Source: Telluria antibiotica (GTDB lineage Bacteria; Pseudomonadota; Gammaproteobacteria; Burkholderiales; Burkholderiaceae_D). Taken from it: a DNA stretch of 64,000 nucleotides. A program made the translations under genes and the position numbers. Shown piece after piece: positions 55,400 through 63,777 of the stretch. Location of the stretch: positions 372,001 through 436,000 of the forward strand of contig NZ_JAAQOM010000003.1 in assembly GCF_011682055.1 (NCBI RefSeq), written 5' to 3'. The notes under the pieces are model-generated. The model was given only the letters and a program-made list of their open reading frames with translations, was not told the DNA's origin and ran no database searches. The first letter of the stretch is position 1; every line of letters starts with the position of its first letter.

Positions 55400-56761
55400 T
55401 TATGCGGCCTTCAGCGCCAGTGCCTCCGCCAGCCTGTGATGCCGCTCCAGCACGACGGGCAGGTCGACCGTCCGCAACACGCCATCCTTCACGACGACCT
55501 TGCCGTTGATGACGCTGTGATTCACGTTGGCCGGCGTGCAGAACACCAGCGCCGCCACCGGATCGTGCAGCGCCCCGGCGAACCCGACGCCATCCAGCTT
55601 GAACATCACAATGTCGGCCGACATGCCCGGCGCGATGCTGCCGATGTCGTCGCGATTCAACACCTTCGCGCCGCCGAGGGTGGCCAGTTCCAGTGCCTGG
55701 CGCGCCGTCATCGCATCCGGGCCGAAGCCCACGCGCTGCAGCAGCATCGCCTGGCGCACCTCGCCCAACATGTGCGCGCCGTCGTTCGACGCGCTGCCGT
55801 CCACGCCCAGGCCCACGGGCACGCCCGCATCGACCATCTTGCGCACGGGCGCGATGCCGGACGCGAGCCGCATGTTCGAGCACGGGCAGTGCGCGACACC
55901 CGTGCCCGTGCGCGCGAACAGGTGGATGCCAGCGTCGTCCAGCTGCACGCAGTGCGCGTGCCACACGTCGTGGCCGACCCACCCGCAGTCTTCCGCGTAT
56001 TCGGCCGGCGTCATGTTGAACTTCTCGCGGCTGTACGCGATGTCGCTGGCGTTCTCCGCGAGGTGCGTGTGCAGCGACACGCCGTGGCTGCGCGCCAGCA
56101 GCGCCGCCTCCTTCATCAGGTCGCGCGACACGGAGAACGGCGAGCACGGGGCGACGACGATTCTCTGCATCGCGTGGCGAGACGCATCGTGATAGGTCTC
56201 GATGAGGCGCTGCGCATCCTTCAGGATCGCGGCTTCGGCCTCGACGACGCTGTCCGGCGGCAGGCCGCCCTGCGAGCGGCCCACGCTCATCGCGCCGCGC
56301 GCCGCGTGGAAGCGCATGCCGATCGTATGCGCGGCCTCGATGCTGTCGTCCAGGCGGCAATCGTTCGGGTAGATGTACAGGTGGTCGCTGCTCGTCGTGC
56401 AGCCGGACAGGATCAGTTCCGCCATCGCAGTCAACGTGGACACGTGGATCATCTCGCCCGTCAGGTTCGCCCACACGGGATACAAATTCGTCAGCCAGTT
56501 GAATAGTTCGCCGTCCTGCGCGGCGGGGATGACGCGCGTGAGGCTCTGGTACATGTGGTGATGCGTGTTGACGAGGCCGGGGATGACGACGTGGCCCGAG
56601 GCGTCGATCACCTCGTCGGCGGCTTGCGGCAGGTCGTCCGTCGGGCCGACCTGCTCGATCACGTTGTCGCGCACGAAGACGGCGCCGCCGGCGAATTCGC
56701 GGCGCGCATTGTCCATCGTCACGAGGACGCGCGCGTTCTTGATCAGGAGAGTTTTGCTCAT
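55400..56761 (-). CDS. 8-oxoguanine deaminase (amidohydrolase)
   Basis: The protein has 453 residues. The metal site is NTHHHMYQSL near 64-73; HTHLAEN, HAHCVQLDD and DGSASNDG complete the amidohydrolase site. CPCSNMRLASG is typical of the 8-oxoguanine/isoguanine deaminase group rather than guanine deaminase. Reaction: 8-oxoguanine + H2O to urate + NH3. The purine permease gene precedes it by about 100 bp on the same strand, so the two may form a salvage or degradation unit. Confidence 0.85.
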   Translation of the reverse strand: MSKTLLIKNARVLVTMDNARREFAGGAVFVRDNVIEQVGPTDDLPQAADEVIDASGHVVIPGLVNTHHHMYQSLTRVIPAAQDGELFNWLTNLYPVWANLTGEMIHVSTLTAMAELILSGCTTSSDHLYIYPNDCRLDDSIEAAHTIGMRFHAARGAMSVGRSQGGLPPDSVVEAEAAILKDAQRLIETYHDASRHAMQRIVVAPCSPFSVSRDLMKEAALLARSHGVSLHTHLAENASDIAYSREKFNMTPAEYAEDCGWVGHDVWHAHCVQLDDAGIHLFARTGTGVAHCPCSNMRLASGIAPVRKMVDAGVPVGLGVDGSASNDGAHMLGEVRQAMLLQRVGFGPDAMTARQALELATLGGAKVLNRDDIGSIAPGMSADIVMFKLDGVGFAGALHDPVAALVFCTPANVNHSVINGKVVVKDGVLRTVDLPVVLERHHRLAEALALKAA

Positions 56762-56786
56762 AGGTTTTCCACTTTTTGGTTTTCAA

Positions 56787-56824
56787 CACTGCGGAAACAA
56801 TGCGCGGGCACTGCGGAAACAATG
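56787..56824. repeat. Two direct copies of a 16-bp word
   Basis: CACTGCGGAAACAATG occurs at 56787-56802 and exactly again at 56809-56824, 22 bp apart (two helical turns). It lies between the permease and the deaminase. Could be a paired regulator site for the deaminase. Confidence 0.6.
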
Positions 56825-56833
56825 TCGGAAGTT

Positions 56834-56849
56834 GCTGCCCGAAGGCAGC
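56834..56849 (-). terminator. UUCG-loop hairpin after the purine permease gene
   Basis: Minus-strand GCTGCC-TTCG-GGCAGC is a 6-bp stem with a very stable UUCG loop, 12 bp after the permease stop. No U-run follows; it may only pause or process the transcript. Confidence 0.4.
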
Positions 56850-56860
56850 TCAAATTCCCG

Positions 56861-58210
56861 TCACACCGCCTCCAGGTCTTTCACCAGCAGCGGTTGCGGG
56901 ACGTCTTCCTCGTCGTCGTGGATTTCCACGGGACGGTTCGGCAGCACGAGGTTCAGCAGCACGGCCATGATGGCGCCCGTGCTGATGCCGGAGCCGAAGA
57001 TCTCGTTGACGAATGCAGGCAGCTTCGCCAGCAGTTCCGGCCGCACGCTGACGGCGAGGCCGCAGCCGATCGACACGGCGATGATGAGGCCCGTGCGCTT
57101 GTCGTGCTCGACCTTGCCCAGCATCTGCACACCGGCCGTGAGGATCATCGCGAACATCATCAGGCCCGCGCCACCGAGGACGGGCTGCGGAATCGTGACG
57201 ACGACGGCGCCCAGCACCGGGAACAGGCCGGCCAGCACCAGCATCAAGCCCGTCAGCGCGACGACGTGGCGGCTGGCGACACCGGTCAGCGAGATGACAC
57301 CGACGTTCTGCGCGAACGTCGACATCGGCGGCGCGCCGAGCGTGGAGGCGAACGCGGAACCGACGCCGTCGCACAGTACGCCGCGCTTGAGCAAGGTGCC
57401 GCGCATCTTCGTTTCCGTCGCGGCACCCAGCGCCATGAAGGTGCCCGTCGTCTCGACCATCGTCACGACATAGGCGAGGCCCATCGCGAGGATGCCGCTG
57501 GGCGGGAAGCTCATGCCGAAGTGCAGCGGCTGCGGCAGCGCGAACACGGCGGCCCGGTGGACGCTCGAGAAGTCGACGAGGCCCAGGCCGAGGCAGATGG
57601 CGTAGCCGATCGCGATGCCGATCACGATGGCCGACGCGGAGATGATGCCCTTGCCGAACTGGACGAGCGCCACGACGATGGCCAGCACGAACAGCGCGAT
57701 ACCGAGGTTCGTGGGCGCTCCGTAGTCGGCCGCGCCCTTGCCGCCGGCCGCCCAGTCGACGGCGACGGGAACGAGCGACAGGCCGATCATCGTGACGACG
57801 ACGGCCGTCACCTGGTGCGGGAACAGCTTGCGGATCTGCGGCATGAAGAAGCTGCCGACGATCATGACGACGGAGCCCGCCAGCGACGACCCGAGGATAC
57901 CGGGTACGCCATGCTCGAAGCCGATGCTGATCGCGGCGCCGACGAAGGCGAAGCTGGTGCCCATCACGCAGGGCAGGCGGATGCCGATCGGCCCGACGCC
58001 CTTGCACTGGATGACCGTGACGATGCCCGAGCCCAGCAGCGCCGCATTGACGAGCGCGACGATCTGGTCCGCCGGGAGCTTGAGGATGGCGCCCACGACG
58101 AGCGGCACCGCGATGATGCCGCCCAGCGCGGCCAGCATGTGCTGGGCGGCGAGCAGCGTCGTGGTGATGAGGGGCGGCCTGTCGTCGACCTTGTACAGCA
58201 GGTTGTTCAT
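56861..58210 (-). CDS. NCS2-family purine permease
   Basis: The protein has 449 residues and 12-14 predicted helices. The NCS2 purine signature is QNVGVISLTG near 302-311, the [QEP]NxGxxxxT[RKG] form of xanthine or urate carriers. N-terminal LLAAQHMLAALGGIIAVP is typical. It likely takes up xanthine or uric acid. A leader of about 180 nt lies between the candidate promoter and the ATG. Confidence 0.9.
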   Translation of the reverse strand: MNNLLYKVDDRPPLITTTLLAAQHMLAALGGIIAVPLVVGAILKLPADQIVALVNAALLGSGIVTVIQCKGVGPIGIRLPCVMGTSFAFVGAAISIGFEHGVPGILGSSLAGSVVMIVGSFFMPQIRKLFPHQVTAVVVTMIGLSLVPVAVDWAAGGKGAADYGAPTNLGIALFVLAIVVALVQFGKGIISASAIVIGIAIGYAICLGLGLVDFSSVHRAAVFALPQPLHFGMSFPPSGILAMGLAYVVTMVETTGTFMALGAATETKMRGTLLKRGVLCDGVGSAFASTLGAPPMSTFAQNVGVISLTGVASRHVVALTGLMLVLAGLFPVLGAVVVTIPQPVLGGAGLMMFAMILTAGVQMLGKVEHDKRTGLIIAVSIGCGLAVSVRPELLAKLPAFVNEIFGSGISTGAIMAVLLNLVLPNRPVEIHDDEEDVPQPLLVKDLEAV

Positions 58211-58394
58211 ATGTGTCTCCGTCGAATGTGATCCTGAGTACTTCGAGGTGAACCGGGCAGTGGAGAACAGTCGACCACGGCAGGCAATCCGGGGTACGGA
58301 TGCAACCGAAGGGCGGCAAGGCCGGGATGCGGCCGGAACGCGCTGACGTCTCCACTCAGCTTGGGGCCGCTCTGCGGCGGCTTTTCATGAATTC

Positions 58395-58423
58395 ATGATG
58401 CCGTCGTGTGAAAGCGGTGTCAA
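58395..58423 (-). promoter_or_regulatory. Candidate promoter of the purine permease
   Basis: A perfect TTGACA (minus strand, 58423-58418) and CATCAT are 17 bp apart. The palindromic site at 58429 lies 5 bp upstream of the -35 box. Confidence 0.45.
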
Positions 58424-58428
58424 CGGAT

Positions 58429-58438
58429 TTGTATACAG
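58429..58438. promoter_or_regulatory. TGTATACA-type operator, site 1
   Basis: TTGTATACAG has a TGTATACA core. A related GCATACAG lies at 58446-58453. Site 2 is 78 bp away. The shape is closer to GntR-type operators than to LacI ones. Confidence 0.4.
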
Positions 58439-58506
58439 TTTTCGTGCATACAGGCGCCGGTTGCGCGGGAGTTTAGTAGAGGAGAACTACGGTATTTTGA
58501 CGTCCG

Positions 58507-58516
58507 TTGTATACAA
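58507..58516. promoter_or_regulatory. TGTATACA-type operator, site 2
   Basis: TTGTATACAA is a perfect palindrome. With site 1 it brackets about 80 bp and could serve a looping or oligomeric regulator of the permease. Confidence 0.4.
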
Positions 58517-58652
58517 TTTTTCACAACGGTTTTGCGTGAAAATATCAGATGGGCAGTACGTGCAGGTAGATCCGAGGCGCGCGAGCCTTGATAAGCACGA
58601 TACCGGCCTGATCTTCCAAGGGTAGGTCCCTGCCTGTGGGGCCAACGGGTTG

Positions 58653-58682
58653 TTGTAGTCACTGAAACACATCGGTGATAAT
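58653..58682 (+). promoter_or_regulatory. Candidate promoter of the LacI-family regulator
   Basis: TTGTAG at 58653-58658 and GATAAT at 58677-58682 are 18 bp apart. AGGAGG is at 58691-58696, so the leader is very short. Confidence 0.55.
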
Positions 58683-58703
58683 CGCGCCTCAGGAGGAAAC
58701 GCG

Positions 58704-59714
58704 ATGGCGACCATGAAGCAGGTAGCGGAACGCGCCGGGGTGTCGATCTCCACGGTGTCGCACGTGATCAACAAGACGCGCGTCGTCAGCGACGACGTAC
58801 GCCAGCGTGTGCTGGGCATCATCGACGAGATGCACTACATCCCCAGTGCCGTCGCCCGCAGCCTCAAGAACGACAAGACCCATACCATCGGCGTCCTGGT
58901 GCCGAACTCCTCCAATCCCTATTTTGCCGAACTGATCAGCTGGATCGAGGATGCGGCGTTCGAGCTCGGCTACAACATCATCCTGTGCAACGCGCACGGC
59001 GGCGCGCAGAAGCAGGCAGCCTACTTGCGCCTGTTGATGGAAAAGCGCATCGACGGCCTCCTGCTCGTCGCCAGCGGTGCCGACGACGAGCAGGATCAGC
59101 TGCTGCGCCACGAAGCCGTGCCCATCGTCCAGCTCGAGCGCGGCTTGCCGGGGCTCGAAGCCGACCTCGTGCTGGCCGGGCAGGAGGAGGGCGGCTACGA
59201 GGCCACGCGTCACCTGATCGAACTGGGGCACCGCGACATCGCCTGCGTGTCCGGGCCCGCCGACCTCCCGCGCACGCGCGAGCGGGTCGGCGGCTTTCTG
59301 CGTGCGATGGCGGAGGCCGGCCTGGCGCTGCCGCCCGATCACGTCGTGCAGGAGGAATTCACGAGCGCCGGCGGCCACGCGGCCTTTACGCGCCTGCTGG
59401 CGTGGCCGCGGCGGCCGACTGCCGTGTTCGTCACGAGCGACCTGATGGCGCTGGGCGGTTTGTGCGCGGCCGGTGCGGCGGGCGTACGCGTGCCCGCGCA
59501 GTTGTCCGTTGTCGGCTATGACGACATCGCGGGCGCCCCGTACGCGCTGCCGCCCCTGACGACGGTGGCGCCGCCCAAGCGCGACATGGCCCGGCTCGCC
59601 ATCGATCTGCTGATCGACCGCATCCGCGGCGCGCATGTGCCGCTGCGCAGTACGGCGCTGGCCAGCACGCTGGTCGTGCGGGCGTCGACGGCGCCGCCGT
59701 CGGCGCATTTGTGA
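58704..59714 (+). CDS. LacI-family transcription regulator
   Basis: The protein has 336 residues. The helix-turn-helix and hinge are MKQVAERAGVSISTVSHVINKTRVVSDDVRQRV (4-36) and IPSAVARSLK. The sugar-binding-protein-like core follows: IGVLVPNSSNPYFAELI, GLLLVASG, ACVSGP, VFVTSDLMALGG and VVGYDDIAGA. The ligand is unknown; position opposite the purine permease suggests it acts there, although RbsR/PurR-like sugar or base ligands are both possible. AGGAGG gives a strong start. Confidence 0.92.
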   Translation: MATMKQVAERAGVSISTVSHVINKTRVVSDDVRQRVLGIIDEMHYIPSAVARSLKNDKTHTIGVLVPNSSNPYFAELISWIEDAAFELGYNIILCNAHGGAQKQAAYLRLLMEKRIDGLLLVASGADDEQDQLLRHEAVPIVQLERGLPGLEADLVLAGQEEGGYEATRHLIELGHRDIACVSGPADLPRTRERVGGFLRAMAEAGLALPPDHVVQEEFTSAGGHAAFTRLLAWPRRPTAVFVTSDLMALGGLCAAGAAGVRVPAQLSVVGYDDIAGAPYALPPLTTVAPPKRDMARLAIDLLIDRIRGAHVPLRSTALASTLVVRASTAPPSAHL

Positions 59715-59739
59715 ACGCGGGCATCGGCACGTCGTAGCC

Positions 59740-59818
59740 GTAGGGTGGGCACCCCGTGCCCACGCGAACGCCGGCGTCATGCGAACGTTACGCATGGGCA
59801 CAGGGGTGCCCACCCTAC
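59740..59818. repeat. REPIN-like paired palindrome, copy 3
   Basis: GTAGGGTGGGCACCCCGTGC... with its inverse ...GGTGCCCACCCTAC, 79 bp in all. The inner GTAG of the right unit, read on the minus strand, supplies the TAG stop of the mscS gene (59817-59815). Confidence 0.82.
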
Positions 59819-60867
59819 CTGGCGAGTTCTCGCGCATCGTGCAGATGCAGGGTCTGCGTTGGAAACGCGAACTCGATCCCATCGGCTGCGAACCGGTCCA
59901 TGATCTGCAGATAGATCTCCTGCTGGATGTCCATGTAGCGGTTGAAATCGGCCGTCTCCACCCAGTACACGACGTCGAAGTTCAACGACGACGCGGCCAT
60001 GCCGGCGAAGTGCGCGCGGTCGAACGTCACGGGATCCTGCGCCTTGACGATCTCCGTCAGCATGGCCGGGATCTGCCGCAGCGTCGCGGTCGGCGTGTCG
60101 TAGGTGACGGTCACGGTGAACGCGGCGCGGCGTCGGTTCATGCGCGTCATGTTCTGCAGGCGGCTCTTGAGCAGGTCGGCGTTCGAGAACACGAGCTGTT
60201 CGCCGCCCAGGCTGCGCAGCCGGGTCGTCTTGAGGCCCACGTATTCCACGGTGCCCAGGTATTTGTCGACGATGATGAAGTCGCCGATGACGAACGGCTT
60301 GTCGAGCACGATCGACAGCGACGCGAACAAATCGCCCAGGATGTTCTGCACGGCCAGTGCGACCGCGATACCGCCGATGCCCAGCGACGCGACGAGGGTC
60401 GTGATGTTGACGCCGAGGTTGTCGAGCACCATCAGCAGCAGCACGGTCCACAGGATCGTCTGCGCGATGAAGCCGACCGCGGCCGCCGACGTGGCGCGGG
60501 CGGGATCGCCGGCGCGGTTCTGGTAATAATCCGTCAGCCACGCGCGCAGCGCGCGATGCCCCCACAGCGCGGCCTGGATCAGGCCCGTGACGATCGCCAC
60601 GCGCGTGGCGAACACGTCCACTTCCGGCGGCAGGGCGAGGAACTTGCTGCCGACGAACAGCCCCATGATGACGATGGCCAGCAGGCGCGTGCCGTCGAGG
60701 GCTTCGACGGCGATGTCGTCGAGGCGGGTCGCGGTGCGCTCGGCCAGCTTGCGCATGTGGTGCACGCCCGCCCGCTTGGCGATGTACAGCGCCAGCGCGA
60801 CCCCGGCCGCGATGCCGAGGGCCGTCAGCCAGGCCAAGGTCGTGTTGTTGAAGAACACCAGATTCAT
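59815..60867 (-). CDS. MscS-family small-conductance mechanosensitive channel
   Basis: The protein has 350 residues. Four or so N-terminal helices are followed by the pore helix SLGIGGIAVALAVQNILGDLFASLSI near 160-185 (Gly/Ala packing) and the beta domain FVIGDFIIVDKYLGTVEYVGLKTTRLRSLGGEQLVFSNADLL. It relieves hypo-osmotic pressure. This fits with osmoprotective cyclic glucans from the first gene. Its stop codon lies in REPIN copy 3, so the repeat abuts the coding end. Confidence 0.93.
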   Translation of the reverse strand: MNLVFFNNTTLAWLTALGIAAGVALALYIAKRAGVHHMRKLAERTATRLDDIAVEALDGTRLLAIVIMGLFVGSKFLALPPEVDVFATRVAIVTGLIQAALWGHRALRAWLTDYYQNRAGDPARATSAAAVGFIAQTILWTVLLLMVLDNLGVNITTLVASLGIGGIAVALAVQNILGDLFASLSIVLDKPFVIGDFIIVDKYLGTVEYVGLKTTRLRSLGGEQLVFSNADLLKSRLQNMTRMNRRRAAFTVTVTYDTPTATLRQIPAMLTEIVKAQDPVTFDRAHFAGMAASSLNFDVVYWVETADFNRYMDIQQEIYLQIMDRFAADGIEFAFPTQTLHLHDARELAR

Positions 60868-60943
60868 CCGATCATCCTTTCGTTGTCTTGCCGGGCCTCA
60901 TTGTAAGGGCGCGGTGCAGCGCACAAGTTTTTTCGGACGGGTA

Positions 60944-60973
60944 TTGCGCTTTGCTAAAACATGCTCGTATAAT
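60944..60973 (+). promoter_or_regulatory. tRNA-Val promoter
   Basis: TTGCGC at 60944-60949 and TATAAT at 60968-60973 are 18 bp apart; the tRNA begins 11 bp after the -10 box. Confidence 0.7.
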
Positions 60974-60983
60974 GCGGCTCCCC

Positions 60984-61060
60984 GGGCGGTTAGTTCAGCT
61001 GGTTAGAATACTTGGTCGACATCCAAGGGGTCGCAGGTTCGAATCCTGCACCGCCCACCA
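60984..61060 (+). tRNA. tRNA-Val(GAC)
   Basis: 77 nt with encoded CCA. The acceptor stem GGGCGGT/ACCGCCC, D stem, anticodon stem CTTGG/CCAAG and T stem GCAGG/CCTGC all pair. The loop is T-C-G-A-C-A-T, so the anticodon is GAC (Val) and position 33 is C rather than the nearly universal U. It sits in the gap ahead of rplC. Confidence 0.95.
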
Positions 61061-61094
61061 GAATTCCTCCATATCGCAGGCCCCGAGCCTGTAG

Positions 61095-61120
61095 AGAAAA
61101 GATGCCAAGGTGTCTTTTCT
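61095..61120 (+). terminator. Hairpin after tRNA-Val
   Basis: AGAAAAGA and TCTTTTCT pair around a 10-nt loop, with the U-rich arm on the 3' side. Probably ends or processes the tRNA transcript. Confidence 0.5.
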
Positions 61121-61205
61121 GTGCCGTTCAGCTCGAACGGATTCTCTGATCTCCACGACTCTAGCGTAAAACGCAACAGATCGCGTCAGCCTTCGCATTC
61201 TCTTG

Positions 61206-61234
61206 TTGCGTCCATCCGTAGCGCGCGCTATACT
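61206..61234 (+). promoter_or_regulatory. Promoter of rplC and the rest of the S10 operon
   Basis: TTGCGT at 61206-61211 and TATACT at 61229-61234 are 17 bp apart. It explains how rplC onward is expressed although rpsJ is 6 kb away. The leader is about 105 nt. Confidence 0.7.
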
Positions 61235-61282
61235 AGCCGGCTTCGGTGTGGGCCTATCTTTTTTCGGTCCACGCGTTTAAGA

Positions 61283-61300
61283 GGAAGTTTCACAACTTCC
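61283..61300 (+). promoter_or_regulatory. Hairpin in the rplC leader
   Basis: GGAAGTT-TCAC-AACTTCC is a perfect 7-bp stem, 46 bp before rplC. A possible L4-type autoregulation element of the detached S10 operon. Confidence 0.4.
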
Positions 61301-61346
61301 GAAAGTCAACTAGCCCCGCCCAATCGTAGGTGGGAATGGAGAAAAA

Positions 61347-62003
61347 ATGAGCCTGGGCCTTCTCGGTCGCAAGGTTGGCATGATGCGCATCTTCACGGAC
61401 GACGGCGATTCGATCCCCGTTACCGTGCTGGACGTGTCGAACAACCGTGTTGCGCAAATCAAAACTCCTGAAACTGATGGTTATGCATCGGTTCAGGTCG
61501 TCTTCGGTCAACGTCGCGCTTCCCGCGTGAACAAGGCCGCTGCCGGTCACTTCGCCAAAGCTGGCGTCGAAGCTGGCACGATGCTGAAGGAATTCCGCGT
61601 CGAAGCCGCTCAAGCCGCTGGTTTCAAAGCTGGCGACGCAATCAATGTCTCGATGTTCGAAGTGGGCCAGAAAATCGACGTGCAAGGCACCTCGATCGGT
61701 AAGGGCTACGCCGGTACCATCAAGCGCCACAACTTCGCTTCGGGCCGTCAGACCCACGGTAACTCGCGTTCGCACAACGTGCCGGGTTCCATCGGTATGG
61801 CACAGGATCCGGGTCGCGTGTTCCCTGGTAAGCGCATGACCGGTCACATGGGCGACGTCACTGTCACCACCCAGAACCTGGAAATCGCCCGTATCGACGC
61901 CGAGCGTCAACTGCTGCTGGTTAAGGGTGCCGTTCCTGGCGCCAAGAACGGTCAAGTGATCGTCAAGCCGGCAGTCAAGGTCAAAGCCAAGAAAGGAGCA
62001 TAA
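61347..62003 (+). CDS. rplC: 50S ribosomal protein L3
   Basis: The protein has 218 residues. [25 protein letters not shown] start and GQRTHGNSR-like [21 protein letters not shown] centre are typical. GGAG lies before ATG 61347. It is the first gene of the second ribosomal block, 3 bp ahead of rplD. Confidence 0.98.
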   Translation: MSLGLLGRKVGMMRIFTDDGDSIPVTVLDVSNNRVAQIKTPETDGYASVQVVFGQRRASRVNKAAAGHFAKAGVEAGTMLKEFRVEAAQAAGFKAGDAINVSMFEVGQKIDVQGTSIGKGYAGTIKRHNFASGRQTHGNSRSHNVPGSIGMAQDPGRVFPGKRMTGHMGDVTVTTQNLEIARIDAERQLLLVKGAVPGAKNGQVIVKPAVKVKAKKGA

Positions 62004-62006
62004 GCG

Positions 62007-62627
62007 ATGGAACTCAAGCTCCTGAATGAGCAAGGTCAAGCTGGCGCCGCAGTCAACGCCGCCGACACCGTGTTCGGCCGTGATTACAACGAAGCCCTGA
62101 TCCACCAGATCGTGGTCGCCTACGCCGCCAACGCGCGCTCGGGCAACCGCAAGCAGAAGGATCGTGAAGAAGTCTCCCACACGACCAAGAAGCCGTGGCG
62201 TCAAAAAGGTACGGGCCGCGCTCGTGCCGGTATGTCGTCGTCGCCGCTGTGGCGCGGTGGTGGTCGTATCTTCCCGAACTCGCCGGACGAGAACTTCTCG
62301 CACAAGGTCAACAAGAAGATGCATCGCGCAGGTATCTGCTCGATCTTCTCGCAGCTGGCCCGCGAAGACCGCCTGAACGTCATCGAGAACCTGACCGTCG
62401 AAGCACCGAAGACCAAGCTGCTGTCGCAAAAGCTGCAGGGCATGGGTCTGGACTCGGTCCTGGTGATCACCGACACCATCGATGAAAACCTGCTGCTGGC
62501 ATCGCGCAACCTGCCGAACGTGCTGGTTGTCGAGCCGAAGCATGCCGACCCGATGTCGCTGGTGTTCTACAAGAAAGTCCTGGTCACCAAAGCTGCTCTG
62601 GCCAAGATCGAGGAGATGTACGCATGA
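62007..62627 (+). CDS. rplD: 50S ribosomal protein L4
   Basis: The protein has 206 residues. Central [32 protein letters not shown] loop lines the exit tunnel and is intact. In enterobacteria L4 represses its own operon. It overlaps rplW by ATGA. Confidence 0.98.
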   Translation: MELKLLNEQGQAGAAVNAADTVFGRDYNEALIHQIVVAYAANARSGNRKQKDREEVSHTTKKPWRQKGTGRARAGMSSSPLWRGGGRIFPNSPDENFSHKVNKKMHRAGICSIFSQLAREDRLNVIENLTVEAPKTKLLSQKLQGMGLDSVLVITDTIDENLLLASRNLPNVLVVEPKHADPMSLVFYKKVLVTKAALAKIEEMYA

Positions 62628-62941
62628 GCGCCGCAATCAAATTCAGCGAAGAGCGCCTGATGAAGGTGCTGCTGGCTCCGGTCATTTCCGAAAAGGCGAC
62701 CTTCGTCGCGGAAAAGAACGAACAGATCGTGTTCAAGGTCCTGCCGGACGCGACCAAGCCGGAAATCAAAGCCGCCGTCGAGCTGCTGTTCAAAGTCGAA
62801 GTGGAATCGGTGCAGACCGTGAACCGCGAAGGCAAGCAGAAGCGTTCGGGCCGTTTCACCGGTCGTCGCAACCACACCAAGCGCGCTTTCGTGGCCCTGA
62901 AGCCGGGCCAGGAAATCAATTTTGTCGAGGAGGCTAAATAA
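62624..62941 (+). CDS. rplW: 50S ribosomal protein L23
   Basis: The protein has 105 residues. [34 protein letters not shown] is the family opening. It is a docking site for trigger factor and SRP at the exit tunnel. Its TAA overlaps the rplB ATG (TAATG). Confidence 0.98.
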   Translation: MSAAIKFSEERLMKVLLAPVISEKATFVAEKNEQIVFKVLPDATKPEIKAAVELLFKVEVESVQTVNREGKQKRSGRFTGRRNHTKRAFVALKPGQEINFVEEAK

Positions 62942-63768
62942 TGGCACTCGTTAAGATGAAGCCAACCTCCCCAGGCCGCCGCGGCATGGTGAAGGTTGTG
63001 AACGCCGACCTGTACAAGGGTCGTCCGTTCGCAGCCCTGGTTGAGAAGAAATCGAAGACCGCTGGCCGTAACAACAACGGTCACATCACGACCCGCCACA
63101 TCGGCGGTGGTCACAAGCACCACTACCGCGTGGTCGACTTCAAGCGCAACAAGGACGGTATTCCGGCCAAGGTCGAGCGCATCGAGTACGACCCGAACCG
63201 CACGGCGCACATCGCTCTGGTGTGCTACGCCGACGGTCACCGCGCGTACATCATCGCCACCAAGGGCATGTCCGTGGGCGACACCGTCATGAACGGCTCG
63301 GAAGCGCCGATCAAGTCGGGTAACTGCTTGCCGATCCGTAACATCCCGGTCGGTACCACGATGCACTGCGTCGAAATGCTGCCGGGTAAGGGTGCTCAGA
63401 TGGCCCGTACCGCAGGCGCCGGCGTCGTGCTGATGGCTCGCGAAGGCACCTACGCTCAGGTTCGCCTGCGCTCGGGTGAAGTGCGCCGCGTGCACATCGA
63501 GTGCCGCGCAACGGTTGGCGAAGTCGGCAACGGCGAGCACAACCTGCGCAAGATCGGTAAAGCCGGTGCAATGCGCTGGCGCGGTGTCCGTCCGACCGTT
63601 CGCGGTGTCGTCATGAACCCGATCGACCACCCGCACGGTGGTGGTGAAGGTCGTACGGCTGCCGGTCGTCACCCGGTGTCGCCATGGGGCCAGCAGACGA
63701 AGGGCAAGAAGACGCGTTCGAACAAGCGCACGTCGTCGATGATCGTCTCGCGCCGCGGCAAGAAATAA
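62941..63768 (+). CDS. rplB: 50S ribosomal protein L2
   Basis: The protein has 275 residues. [13 protein letters not shown] start, [33 protein letters not shown] and [13 protein letters not shown] are intact, the last including the conserved His needed for peptidyl-transferase assembly. Confidence 0.98.
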   Translation: MALVKMKPTSPGRRGMVKVVNADLYKGRPFAALVEKKSKTAGRNNNGHITTRHIGGGHKHHYRVVDFKRNKDGIPAKVERIEYDPNRTAHIALVCYADGHRAYIIATKGMSVGDTVMNGSEAPIKSGNCLPIRNIPVGTTMHCVEMLPGKGAQMARTAGAGVVLMAREGTYAQVRLRSGEVRRVHIECRATVGEVGNGEHNLRKIGKAGAMRWRGVRPTVRGVVMNPIDHPHGGGEGRTAAGRHPVSPWGQQTKGKKTRSNKRTSSMIVSRRGKK

Positions 63769-63777
63769 GGATAAGAC

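Larger units (their letters stand above)
58211..58703. other. Divergent control region of purine permease and LacI regulator
   Basis: The 493-bp gap has no gene. It holds a minus-strand promoter (58395-58423), two TTGTATACA-type palindromes, a plus-strand promoter for the regulator, and a short GCCGC-TCT-GCGGC hairpin followed by TTTT near 58365-58385. The permease leader contains no riboswitch that I can recognise. Confidence 0.5.
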
